Notes under the pieces: model-generated
What the model saw: the letters and a program-made list of their open reading frames with translations, nothing else
What the model was told of the DNA's origin: nothing
Database searches by the model: none
DNA from: a virus
Length of the DNA stretch: 64,000 bases
Strand: one strand, 5' to 3'
Virus record (IMG/VR): IMGVR_UViG_3300020419_000009
Location: 1-64,000 of that record
Made by a program: the position numbers and the translations under genes
Shown here: piece by piece, positions 54,516 to 63,112 of the stretch
Position numbering within the stretch: position 1 is the first letter of the stretch
Layout of the letters: each line of letters opens with the position of its first letter

Positions 54516-55564
54516 ATATAGATAATATTAAAAAGATAGAATTAGAAATTACAAGCGACTGTAACGCCGCTTGTCCAGGATGTGCTAGGACGCAGAACTT
54601 AGACATTTTACAAGTACAAAGTTTTTCTTTAGCAGATCTATGTAGGCTGTTTCCTACAAAGAGACATATTGAAAATAAACATTTTAAGTTTTGTGGAGTA
54701 TTAGGTGATCCTTTGATACATCCTGAGTTTGTACAAATGGTAGAATATTTATTATCAAATAATCCCATGCGTGTTAGTGTAAGCACAAATACAGGATTAG
54801 GTACAACAGACGCATGGACCAGACTAGGAGAGTTAGCTTATGCCAATGAAACAAAGGTCCTATGCTTTGACTTTTGTATAGACGGTCATGAGCATACAAA
54901 CCATATTTATAGAGTAAACACAAAATGGAAAGTTATAATGCGTAACCTTGAAGCATTTACTTCTGCGGCCAAAGAAAAGTCAATTGGTTCTTCTTGGACT
55001 TATATTGTTTTTGATCACAATGAACACGAACTTGATACAGCTATACAAGAAGCAAAAAAGTTTGGTTTAAGATTTAACAAAAGAACTGGTATGCGTAACA
55101 GCTATCATGACTGGATAGCACAAATAGGAAAGAAAAATAACAAAATAAAAAAAGTAATTACAACAACAGGATCTAAAGAACACAAGCAAAAAGCAAAGAT
55201 AATGCAATTAGATAACATGATAAAAGAAAATAAAATTGATAGAGATATATTACAAACTATTAAATGTAAATTTTATCATGAAGGTGAAATATTTATAGGT
55301 GCGGATTTAACAATGTGGCCTTGTTGTTTCTTATATGACAGTGCTTTTAAAAACAAGGACAATATAAACAGTAAACTAAGTAAATATTTAAATGGTTGGA
55401 ATAGTTTAAAAAAACAGTCAGTTGAAGATGTGATACAACACCCTTGGTATTTAGATGTTTTAGCACAAAGTTGGAATCCTGAACACGATATGCATTTAAC
55501 ACGATGCATTAGAACTTGTGCATATAATCAAGCATATCATAACAAAAGAGAATATGTGGTATGA
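54512..55564 (+). CDS. Radical SAM protein A2
   Basis: 350 residues from GTG 54512, which overlaps the previous stop; no better start lies near. The cluster site is CNAACPGC at C17, C21 and C24. The family-A blocks are NHIYRVNTKWK and TYIVFDHNEHELD. In the C-terminal part, MWPCCFLYDSAFK and CIRTCAYNQAYHN give the extra Cys of a SPASM-like region. It ends in ATGA overlap with A3. The four family-A proteins differ most in the middle third, so they may act on different substrates or positions. Confidence 0.8.
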   Translation: MNIDNIKKIELEITSDCNAACPGCARTQNLDILQVQSFSLADLCRLFPTKRHIENKHFKFCGVLGDPLIHPEFVQMVEYLLSNNPMRVSVSTNTGLGTTDAWTRLGELAYANETKVLCFDFCIDGHEHTNHIYRVNTKWKVIMRNLEAFTSAAKEKSIGSSWTYIVFDHNEHELDTAIQEAKKFGLRFNKRTGMRNSYHDWIAQIGKKNNKIKKVITTTGSKEHKQKAKIMQLDNMIKENKIDRDILQTIKCKFYHEGEIFIGADLTMWPCCFLYDSAFKNKDNINSKLSKYLNGWNSLKKQSVEDVIQHPWYLDVLAQSWNPEHDMHLTRCIRTCAYNQAYHNKREYVV

Positions 55565-56637
55565 GTTGGCCAGCAAAAGCAAATCAAATAAAAAAACTTC
55601 AAATTGAGTTAACAAATTATTGTCAGGCAAGGTGTCCTGAATGTGCAAGAGAAAAATTGTATGCAGAAAATTATAAAAAACCTGACATACCTTATTTGTA
55701 TGAACTAAACAATAGTTACGTAACATTTAAACAATTCAAAAGTTGGCTAGGCAAAGACGAATGGACAGGTCTACGACTAATAGACTTTTGTGGAAATTAT
55801 GATGAACCTACAACGAATCCAGATATCCTTAAGATAATAGATTGGGTGCTTGGTAGCGATAATTTTTCTAAACAACTTGTTCTTAATATTGCAACTAATG
55901 GAGGCACTAGGAGCACAAAATTTTGGACAGAAGTAGCAAATTTGTGTAAAAAGTACAGAACAAAAGGTACATATTCTAGGTTAAGAATAGTTTGGGGTAT
56001 TGATGGTTTAGAAGATACTAACCATTTATATAGAAGAAATGTTATATGGAAAAAGGTACAAGATAATTTCAGAGCGTTTTTATCTAATGGTGGTTATGGT
56101 TATTGGCAATTCATTTATTTTAAACATAATGAACATCAAGAAGAAGAAGTTAAACAAAGAAGTATAAAGGAAGGGTTTGCAGGTATGAAGTGGAGGGGTG
56201 GTCATTCAAGAGACTATAATAAAACCAAGGTTAAACCTGCTGAGACAGGAAAATTTGAAACTAATTTTGGATATAATCATACTCCAAAAAAACAGATTGT
56301 ATGTAAAGCATTATCAAGACCAGAGTATCATGGACATGATACAGGATTATATGTAACGTATCATGGTTGGGTGATTCCTTGTTGTTGGTGGGGATCGCAA
56401 TTAGAACTTGGAAAAATATATGATACATATAGAACTGATGTTGCAAGTCATAAACTAAATGGAACAAACAGTTTTCAACAAATACTAGATACTGATTGGT
56501 TCTCTAACTTATATGAATACATACAGACACAAGAATCTTCTACCTGTGTTTTACATTGTAAACAGAATGTTTTAAGTACTATAAGCACAGATGATCACAA
56601 AATTAACCACCCAGAAAATAGGATAAGTACAGTATGA
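55561..56637 (+). CDS. Radical SAM protein A3
   Basis: 358 residues. The cluster site is CQARCPEC at C21, C25 and C28, after KKLQIELTNY. The next block is WGIDGLEDTNHLYRRNVIWK, then YWQFIYFKHNEHQEEEV. C-terminal VIPCCWWGSQLELGK and CVLHCKQNVL supply the candidate auxiliary cluster Cys. It overlaps A2 and the next gene by four bases each. Its tight linkage to A1 and A2 suggests tandem duplication. Confidence 0.8.
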   Translation: MSWPAKANQIKKLQIELTNYCQARCPECAREKLYAENYKKPDIPYLYELNNSYVTFKQFKSWLGKDEWTGLRLIDFCGNYDEPTTNPDILKIIDWVLGSDNFSKQLVLNIATNGGTRSTKFWTEVANLCKKYRTKGTYSRLRIVWGIDGLEDTNHLYRRNVIWKKVQDNFRAFLSNGGYGYWQFIYFKHNEHQEEEVKQRSIKEGFAGMKWRGGHSRDYNKTKVKPAETGKFETNFGYNHTPKKQIVCKALSRPEYHGHDTGLYVTYHGWVIPCCWWGSQLELGKIYDTYRTDVASHKLNGTNSFQQILDTDWFSNLYEYIQTQESSTCVLHCKQNVLSTISTDDHKINHPENRISTV

Positions 56638-58043
56638 GCGAGATAAAACCACCATCAGAAACGTTTTGCTTACTACCTTGGGTACATCTAAGCACAAGAC
56701 CGGATGGCAGTATGCGTGTATGCTGTACTGCTAATGCAAGTTCTGTTGGAGCAACTAATGATAAAGAACATGGCGGCCAAGTAGGAATCCTTAAAACAGA
56801 AGACGGAAAACCAAACAACCTAAATGTAAGTGATTTTGAAACAGCATGGAACAGCACTTATATGAAAAATGTAAGAAAACAAATGCTGGCAGGTGAAAAA
56901 CCTCCTAGCTGTTTAAAGTGTTACAAAGAAGAAGCGGCTGGACATAAAAGTAAACGTATGTGGGAAACTAATTATTGGGGCCAGCGTGTAGATTTGGAAG
57001 AAATTCTAAAAAATACAAAAGAAGATGGATCAGTTCCTCCACAATTAGCGTATATTGATTTGAGATTCGGAACAAAATGCCAATTAGCCTGTGTAATGTG
57101 TTCGCCACATGATAGTTCCGGTTGGATAAAAGATTGGAAAGCTATTTTTCCTGCTGTTGAAAACGCTAGTCTAAAAGAAACAATGCAGTGGAAGGATAAA
57201 GGTAGCTATAACGGAAGTAGCTACAATTGGCATAAACAAAATCCTACTTTCTGGAAACAATTCTATGAACAAATGCCAAGTATGCAACAGATTTATTTTG
57301 CAGGAGGCGAAAGTCTTATCATTGAAGAACACTATGAAATACTTGAACATGCAATAAAAATGGGTTACGCAAAAGATTTAGAATTGCGTTATAATTCAAA
57401 TGGTGTTGAGTGGCGTGATGATCTGTTTGAGTTGTGGAAACATTTTAAATTAGTACGGTTCCATTATAGCGTTGATAGTGTGTTTGAAATGAATGAATAC
57501 ATACGTTACCCTAGCACATGGGAACGTACGAAAGAAGTATTCCATATCTTAGATAAAGAAACTAGTAATAATGTAGAAATTACTGTAGCTTGTGCAGTAC
57601 AGGCTTTAAACATTCATTACATTCCTGACTTTATAAAATGGAAGATGGAAGAAAAGTTCAATAAGATTAATATGTGGCCGTTTGGTGCAGGACTAATAAA
57701 CTATCATTTTGTATATCATCCACCACATTTGAATGTAAAGGTTTTACCTAAATGGTTTAAACAAAAAACACGAGAAAAATATCAAGAATTTTATAAATGG
57801 TTAGAAGAAAATTGGGAACTAGCAATACCTAGTTGGCATAAAGGCAAAGTTACTTACGAAGATTGGCGTAATGATGCATACGGAATTAAACGATTAGAAG
57901 GTATGTTGCAATTTATGGAGTCAGAAGATTGGAGTGTAAGACTTCCTGAAATGAAAGAGTTTTTACAGCTTTGTGATACACAAAGAAAATTAACCTTTGA
58001 ACAAACTTTTCCTGATATGAAAGATATTTTTAATGAACTTTGA
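56634..58043 (+). CDS. Radical SAM protein B2 (twitch type)
   Basis: 469 residues. The N-terminal domain opens FCLLPWVHLSTRPDGSMRVC and includes C12, C30, C31, C93 and C96, a twitch/SPASM-like cluster region. The radical SAM motif is CQLACVMC at C149, C153 and C156, followed by IYFAGGESLI and LELRYNSNG. The order N-terminal cluster then radical SAM core is the same as in B1 and B3, the reverse of most SPASM enzymes. It overlaps the previous gene by four bases and the next by 11. Reaction unknown. Confidence 0.8.
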   Translation: MSEIKPPSETFCLLPWVHLSTRPDGSMRVCCTANASSVGATNDKEHGGQVGILKTEDGKPNNLNVSDFETAWNSTYMKNVRKQMLAGEKPPSCLKCYKEEAAGHKSKRMWETNYWGQRVDLEEILKNTKEDGSVPPQLAYIDLRFGTKCQLACVMCSPHDSSGWIKDWKAIFPAVENASLKETMQWKDKGSYNGSSYNWHKQNPTFWKQFYEQMPSMQQIYFAGGESLIIEEHYEILEHAIKMGYAKDLELRYNSNGVEWRDDLFELWKHFKLVRFHYSVDSVFEMNEYIRYPSTWERTKEVFHILDKETSNNVEITVACAVQALNIHYIPDFIKWKMEEKFNKINMWPFGAGLINYHFVYHPPHLNVKVLPKWFKQKTREKYQEFYKWLEENWELAIPSWHKGKVTYEDWRNDAYGIKRLEGMLQFMESEDWSVRLPEMKEFLQLCDTQRKLTFEQTFPDMKDIFNEL

Positions 58044-59223
58044 CACTATTGATTTATTAACAGGAAATAAACTTCAGGTAACTTGGGACCTAGGACGTAG
58101 ATGCAACTATGACTGTTCCTACTGTCCTGCACACCGCCATGATAACTTTAGTCCTCATGCTACACTAGACGAATTAAAAGCAAACACAAAATTTTTGTTT
58201 GAGTATGTAGACATTTACTTAACGCATAGAAAATTAAAAAAAGTTGGTATATCGTTCACAGGCGGAGAACCTACTGTAAATCCTAAGTTTATACAATTTT
58301 CAGAATTTTTACGTGAAGAATATAAACGTTACGAGGGTAAATGGGAAGCTGAACTGTCCTTGACAACCAACGGAGCAATGGGTCCTAAACAAGCAGAAGC
58401 TGTAAAAAATAACTTTGATTTTATGACTTTAAGTTACCATGCAGAAGCAGATGAGAAAATAAAACAACAAATTCGTGACAGGATTTTACAGTTTAAAGAC
58501 TACAGAGATAGTTGGTGGGCCGAAAATCACGATAAAGACATGCGGCATAAGTTTTGGTTTAAAATTAACACAATGTTTCATGCAGAATATTTTGAAGAAT
58601 GCAAAGAATTATGTAACTGGCTTGATGAAATAGGAGTTGAGTATACACCAAGGGTAATAGGTGAATGGGAGGATACAGGATCACTTGCTCACAAATACAC
58701 AGAAACACAACTGCAATGGTTTAAAGATTACTGGCGGAATAAAAAAGAAAAACTTAATAAAGATTCAAACCACAGTTTAAAAGCAGTTGGTGAAAAGACT
58801 ACAGAAAAGAAAAAATTAGGAATGGAAATTGGAAGACCTTGTTGTGGGAACAGAGAAATGTGTTTAAGCAGTAAAGGTAATGATGGAGTAAAAAGCACTT
58901 TTGTAGATAAAACTACATTTAAGGGTTGGCATTGTAGTGTAAATTGGTTTTTCTTACACTTGGAACAACAAACTGACCAAGTGTTTCATCATCAAACGTG
59001 CCAAGCGAGATTTGATGGAACAAGAGGTCCAATAGGAAAAATTAGTGAAGGCGATAAAATAATAAAAAATTTAAAAAAGATGTTTGCTGAAAATAGTGTT
59101 CCAACAATTATATGCCCTAAACAAACATGTAGTTGTGGATTATGTGCACCTAAAAGTTCCTCAAAAGCAAGTTACTTCCAAACAATTAAAAGTCATGTTG
59201 ACGTAGGAGTTTTAAAAACATGA
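58033..59223 (+). CDS. Radical SAM protein C1
   Basis: 396 residues. WDLGRRCNYDCSYCPAHRHD carries the cluster Cys C24, C28 and C31, and VGISFTGGEPTVNP holds the GGEP motif. After a helical middle, the C-terminus has several Cys (GWHCSVNWFFLHLEQ, HHQTCQARFD, and CPKQTCSCGLCAPK), probably for one or more auxiliary clusters. The second family-C member is at 61994. It overlaps the preceding and following genes. The richness of Cys at the end suggests redox or peptide-modifying chemistry; the substrate is unknown. Confidence 0.8.
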   Translation: MNFDTIDLLTGNKLQVTWDLGRRCNYDCSYCPAHRHDNFSPHATLDELKANTKFLFEYVDIYLTHRKLKKVGISFTGGEPTVNPKFIQFSEFLREEYKRYEGKWEAELSLTTNGAMGPKQAEAVKNNFDFMTLSYHAEADEKIKQQIRDRILQFKDYRDSWWAENHDKDMRHKFWFKINTMFHAEYFEECKELCNWLDEIGVEYTPRVIGEWEDTGSLAHKYTETQLQWFKDYWRNKKEKLNKDSNHSLKAVGEKTTEKKKLGMEIGRPCCGNREMCLSSKGNDGVKSTFVDKTTFKGWHCSVNWFFLHLEQQTDQVFHHQTCQARFDGTRGPIGKISEGDKIIKNLKKMFAENSVPTIICPKQTCSCGLCAPKSSSKASYFQTIKSHVDVGVLKT

Positions 59224-60329
59224 CCAAGCATGACTGTTTAGAATCAATTAACAGCTTGTATGTTGAAAAAACTGCAAAAGGATACAACATGAAACCTTGT
59301 TGTTTATGGAAACGCACAGGCAGTCATGGTTTAGGATTCACAGATAAGATAGAAGATTTAATTGATCACCCTGTTTTAAATGAAGTTAGGACAAGATTTA
59401 TTCCTACAGAAACCAGTAATTGGAAACGGGACGAATGTGATACATGTGTTATGAAAGAAAATACTGGCGGAATTAGTAAACGTTTGAGAAGTTTGGAGAG
59501 AGGTTATAACGGCACTATTCAAAGATGGGATATACGTCCAGGACATACTTGTAATTTAAAATGTATAATGTGCAATCCTAATAATAGCTCTAAGTGGTAC
59601 GAAGATTTAGACATTTATGAAAGTTATAACGGAACAACACTTAATTTAGAACAACAAAGAATACGAGAACAATTAGATTGGGATTATATAGTAGATAAGT
59701 GTAAAAACAATGCGAAAGAAATATACATAGCAGGAGGAGAACCGTTTTATATGAAGTCTATTAATGATTTCTTAGATAGATTATCTCAATTCGAATGGAA
59801 TAGAAAAAACACAAGACTAACAATACAAACTAATGCAATGAGTAATTCGGAAAAATTATTAAACATATTAAAGAAGTTTCAAAGGTTAAACTTTAATATT
59901 AGTATAGATGGTTGGGGAAGTGTAAATGAACTAATTAGATTTCCAACAGTACACGAAGAAATGTTAAAAAATGTAAGTCAATTACAAAAATTACAACCGT
60001 GGATGATTTGGAACATGACTGTACAAGCATTGAATTTGCCTAACATTGATAAAACAATAGAAAAAATAGGTGAAACTTGGAAGCCTATTAATCCGCATTA
60101 TTATGATCTTAATAAGCTATGGAGTCCTAGACATTTAAGTATTAATAGTCTTAAACCTAGTGTAGTAGCTAGAGTAAATGCTATGACTAAATTAAAAAAA
60201 ATAAAAGAATTTTGTAAAGATTACAAATATGATGCTAAACAAAATGTAACTATGCAAAAGTTTTTATTAGAACTTGATGAAAAAAGAGGAACCAATAGTC
60301 CTAAGACTATACCTTGGTGCTTTGTATAA
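59220..60329 (+). CDS. Radical SAM protein B3 (short twitch type)
   Basis: 369 residues. The N-terminal domain is shortened (C27, C28, C73, C76 in KPCCLWKRTGS and CDTCVMKENTGG). The radical SAM motif is CNLKCIMC at C111, C115 and C118, followed by IYIAGGEPFYM and a long helical middle with FNISIDGWGSVNELIRFP. It resembles B1 and B2 in order but is about 100 residues shorter. It overlaps the next start (TAATG). It is one of the three twitch-like members and may have a partner substrate in the same pathway. Confidence 0.8.
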   Translation: MTKHDCLESINSLYVEKTAKGYNMKPCCLWKRTGSHGLGFTDKIEDLIDHPVLNEVRTRFIPTETSNWKRDECDTCVMKENTGGISKRLRSLERGYNGTIQRWDIRPGHTCNLKCIMCNPNNSSKWYEDLDIYESYNGTTLNLEQQRIREQLDWDYIVDKCKNNAKEIYIAGGEPFYMKSINDFLDRLSQFEWNRKNTRLTIQTNAMSNSEKLLNILKKFQRLNFNISIDGWGSVNELIRFPTVHEEMLKNVSQLQKLQPWMIWNMTVQALNLPNIDKTIEKIGETWKPINPHYYDLNKLWSPRHLSINSLKPSVVARVNAMTKLKKIKEFCKDYKYDAKQNVTMQKFLLELDEKRGTNSPKTIPWCFV

Positions 60330-61270
60330 TGTGGACAACTGATACACTAGAATGGATTGATATTGAACTTACAAGTTTTTGTAACATTCGTTGCAAAGGC
60401 TGTTTTCGTGTAATATCTAACCACGCTGATAAAATATTAAACAAGACTTATCTTGATCTTGATACTATTAAAGAAAAATTTCGAAAAGAAATGTTTCCCA
60501 ATATTAAGATAATTAATTTTTGCGGTAGTGTTGATGAGCCATGTAGCCATCCACAGTTCCATCAAATAGTAGAACATTTTTCAGACTGGAATGTACACAT
60601 CAATATTGCTACTAATGGTAGTTTGCGTACAACAAAATGGTGGGAGAAGTTAGCAAGTATACTTCCTTCAAGTCATAAAGTTGTATGGGGTATTGACGGC
60701 AGTGATGAATTATCAGAAGTATATAGAGAAGGATCAAGTTTTAAAAAAGTACAGCAAAATTTTAGAGCATTTATTGCCGCAGGTGGCAGAGCTAACTGGC
60801 AGTTTATTGTTTTTGAACATAATGAACATCAGCTTGAAATTGCAAAGCAAATGGCCAAAGACGAAGGCTTTAAAGAATTTAAAACTATAATAAGTCATAG
60901 AAAAGATACAGGCGGAGTAAAGCATAAAAAAGTTGAGGTAGAAGAATCGAATTGTATTAGCTGTAAGTATGCAAATCAAAAAAGAATTTTTGTAAACCAT
61001 ATGGGAAATATAATACCATGCTGTCATCTAAATAGTAAGATGCTTGAATATCCTGTTAGCGGTAATAAGAAAGATAGATTTGAAGAGATACTAGACGAAG
61101 AAAAATATATGGACGACATCAACATAAAAAATGTAAGTGTCGAACAAGCAATAAACGGAAAAGTTTGGAATGCTATTAAAAATAGCTGGGAGTCAAACAA
61201 TAGAATACCAAGATGCGAACAGGTTTGTAAACAGAATAAAAGAGATGTTTTTATAAAGGAACAGTTATGA
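60329..61270 (+). CDS. Radical SAM protein A4
   Basis: 313 residues from ATG 60329 (TAATG with the previous stop); an upstream start at 60314 in the same frame would add five residues and lie inside B3, so it is less likely. The cluster site is CNIRCKGC at C18, C22 and C25. Blocks VYREGSSFKKVQQNFRAF and NWQFIVFEHNEHQLE are family A. C-terminal CKYANQKRIFVNHMGNIIPC and CEQVCKQNKR supply extra Cys. It is separated from A1-A3 by B2, C1 and B3, so the copies are interleaved and not just a tandem array. Confidence 0.8.
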   Translation: MWTTDTLEWIDIELTSFCNIRCKGCFRVISNHADKILNKTYLDLDTIKEKFRKEMFPNIKIINFCGSVDEPCSHPQFHQIVEHFSDWNVHINIATNGSLRTTKWWEKLASILPSSHKVVWGIDGSDELSEVYREGSSFKKVQQNFRAFIAAGGRANWQFIVFEHNEHQLEIAKQMAKDEGFKEFKTIISHRKDTGGVKHKKVEVEESNCISCKYANQKRIFVNHMGNIIPCCHLNSKMLEYPVSGNKKDRFEEILDEEKYMDDINIKNVSVEQAINGKVWNAIKNSWESNNRIPRCEQVCKQNKRDVFIKEQL

Positions 61271-61956
61271 TATTCAAAAACAGCCAACAAGATGTAAACA
61301 TACATGAAGAAGACAATGTTAAAGTAGTTTCCTTAAAGATATCAGGAGGAGCAGATAGCGCCATAGTAGGATTTATGTTATCAAATTATGTAGCAGTTGA
61401 AAGACCGGATATAAAGATTATTCCTATAACAACTAATCATCCAAGAAAACCATACCAAGGTTTATTTGCTAAAAGGATTATTGAATTTTATAAAGAAACA
61501 TTTGGTGATATTTTCGGAAAACATTATATTAATAATCTAGATCAAATAGCAACTAATGAAGATTATAATTCTGCCCAAACTGATATTTTTAATATAGCTA
61601 ATAAAAATGAAAAAATAATATCCAGTTATTCCGGTATAACTTCTAATCCCCCAAAAGATGAAATGGACAAATTTGTAAACAAATATAAGAAAAACGAAAC
61701 AGGTCCTTATGACGATAGGAACGGAAAAAAGTTTTCTGTGATTGCCAATGGTCCTGGAGGCAGTAACGGCTCTAAGAGGCATCTAGTAAACATAGATAAA
61801 AAAGGTGTAGCAGAATTATATAATAATTTAGGATTGATGGATACACTTTTTCCTTTGACAAGAAGTTGTGAAGAAATAACAAATGATTTTAGCAGTCATT
61901 GTGAACATTGCTGGTTCTGTAGAGAAAGGTATTGGGGATTTGGAAGATACATTTAA
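61267..61956 (+). CDS. PP-loop ATPase, QueC-like
   Basis: 229 residues. The PP-loop motif SGGADS is at residues 26-31 in VVSLKISGGADSA, which binds the ATP pyrophosphate. The C-terminus holds four Cys, C201, C212, C215 and C218, in the order Cys-x10-Cys-x2-Cys-x2-Cys (DFSSHCEHCWFCRERYW), like the zinc site of QueC (7-cyano-7-deazaguanine synthase). WbpG/PseA-type sugar amidotransferases also have a PP-loop and are an alternative. It would activate a carboxyl or amide as an adenylate. It overlaps A4 by four bases, so it belongs to the same operon. Confidence 0.7.
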   Translation: MIFKNSQQDVNIHEEDNVKVVSLKISGGADSAIVGFMLSNYVAVERPDIKIIPITTNHPRKPYQGLFAKRIIEFYKETFGDIFGKHYINNLDQIATNEDYNSAQTDIFNIANKNEKIISSYSGITSNPPKDEMDKFVNKYKKNETGPYDDRNGKKFSVIANGPGGSNGSKRHLVNIDKKGVAELYNNLGLMDTLFPLTRSCEEITNDFSSHCEHCWFCRERYWGFGRYI

Positions 61957-61988
61957 AGATTGCAATCTTTTCAAAAAGGTGTTATAAT
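61955..61988 (+). promoter_or_regulatory. Sigma70-type promoter with overlapping dyad, before radical SAM C2
   Basis: TTGCAA (61960-61965), a 17-base spacer and exact TATAAT (61983-61988). A perfect palindrome AAAGATTGCAATCTTT (61955-61970) covers the -35 box and could be an operator. The -10 box ends five bases before the ATG at 61994, so the transcript would be leaderless or nearly so. Confidence 0.5.
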
Positions 61989-61993
61989 ATATT

Positions 61994-63112
61994 ATGTCTG
62001 AAGATTTAAAATGGAGTAGTTATGATTTTTCTAAAATACCGTTTGACGAAATTGTTAAAGTCGGACAGAGGACGCTTATATACAGAGATTTGTTTACTGT
62101 TAGTTGGCTTCTTGGTCGCTTTTGCAACTATAGGTGCAGTTATTGTTGGCCATACGCCAGATCAGATAAAAAAGATCACAGGCCCACACAGCTCTGTTGT
62201 GATACGATCGATGAGATAAAGAGACAGGCCCGTGACAACAATTTTAATAGTTTCCATTTTTCTTTTTCTGGTGGTGAGCCTACTTTTCACCCTGGTTACA
62301 ACGATCTTCTACGGCATCTTGCTAATGATATTAATAATACCAATTATACTTCTATTCATATGACAAGTAATTGTAGTCGTAAATTAAAATGGTTTCAAGA
62401 GTACACTGAAATAGCAAAAGCATTTCATCGTGCTAGTATTACAGCAAGTTTACACACAGAACACGTTAACACTCCACAAAAAATGCAAGACTTTGCAGAC
62501 AAGCTGATACATTGTCAAGAACAAGACGTCCAAGTCACAATAAACATGGTTATGGTACCAGAAATATTTGAAAAGAGTTGGGAAAACGCATTGTTCTTTC
62601 ATGAACAAGGAATTAACGTTACATTAAAACCACAAAGTGATCCTACAGCAAGTTTTGTTGTTAGTGGATACACGGAAGAACAAATGAAGTTGTTACATAA
62701 TGGTATGCCACAGAGAGGGTACACAGAAGTTAAACGTAAGTGGTCTGGTAGACCTAAAGCCCAATGGAAAAGTTGGAAACAGTTTAATACAAAAGAATCA
62801 GTACCTGCACACTTCCAGGTCGAGTTTGAAGATAAAGACGGTAAGAAATGGTACATGGATCAAGCTGAAAGATTTAATGCTTTTAATTTTAACAAGTTTA
62901 AAGGTTGGTCATGTAATGCAGGATATAGTGGAATAATAATTAGAGAACCAGACGGCAGTATCAAAAGATCATACAGTTGTAGAGATGTCCCATTAGGAAA
63001 TATCGAAACAGGCTTTAAATTATTTGATAAGCCTATGCCGTGTATAACAGATAGTTGTGTTAGTAGTGCTGATAGTAAAATACCTAAACAAAAGATTGCT
63101 GAAACTATTTAA
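61994..63112 (+). CDS. Radical SAM protein C2
   Basis: 372 residues. The cluster motif is CNYRCSYC at C44, C48 and C51 in VSWLLGRFCNYRCSYCWPYA, with FHFSFSGGEPTFHPG next (GGEP). The end has CNAGYSGIIIREPDGSIK, SYSCRDVPLGN and PCITDSCVSSAD, a SPASM-like Cys-rich region. It is the nearest relative of C1 at 58033. It follows the operon after a 37-base gap with its own promoter-like sequence. It overlaps the convergent nitroreductase-like gene by 8 bases. Substrate unknown. Confidence 0.8.
   Translation: MSEDLKWSSYDFSKIPFDEIVKVGQRTLIYRDLFTVSWLLGRFCNYRCSYCWPYARSDKKDHRPTQLCCDTIDEIKRQARDNNFNSFHFSFSGGEPTFHPGYNDLLRHLANDINNTNYTSIHMTSNCSRKLKWFQEYTEIAKAFHRASITASLHTEHVNTPQKMQDFADKLIHCQEQDVQVTINMVMVPEIFEKSWENALFFHEQGINVTLKPQSDPTASFVVSGYTEEQMKLLHNGMPQRGYTEVKRKWSGRPKAQWKSWKQFNTKESVPAHFQVEFEDKDGKKWYMDQAERFNAFNFNKFKGWSCNAGYSGIIIREPDGSIKRSYSCRDVPLGNIETGFKLFDKPMPCITDSCVSSADSKIPKQKIAETI

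Noticed and set aside
60314-60328. Earlier ATG for radical SAM A4
   Set aside because: It adds a short non-conserved lead inside B3. ATG 60329 overlaps the stop as TAATG, like other junctions here.
46901-63112. Standard RiPP cluster with precursor peptide and transporter
   Set aside because: No short leader-type peptide gene, protease or ABC transporter is visible in the operon. The product may instead be a modified fibre, glycan or nucleotide.
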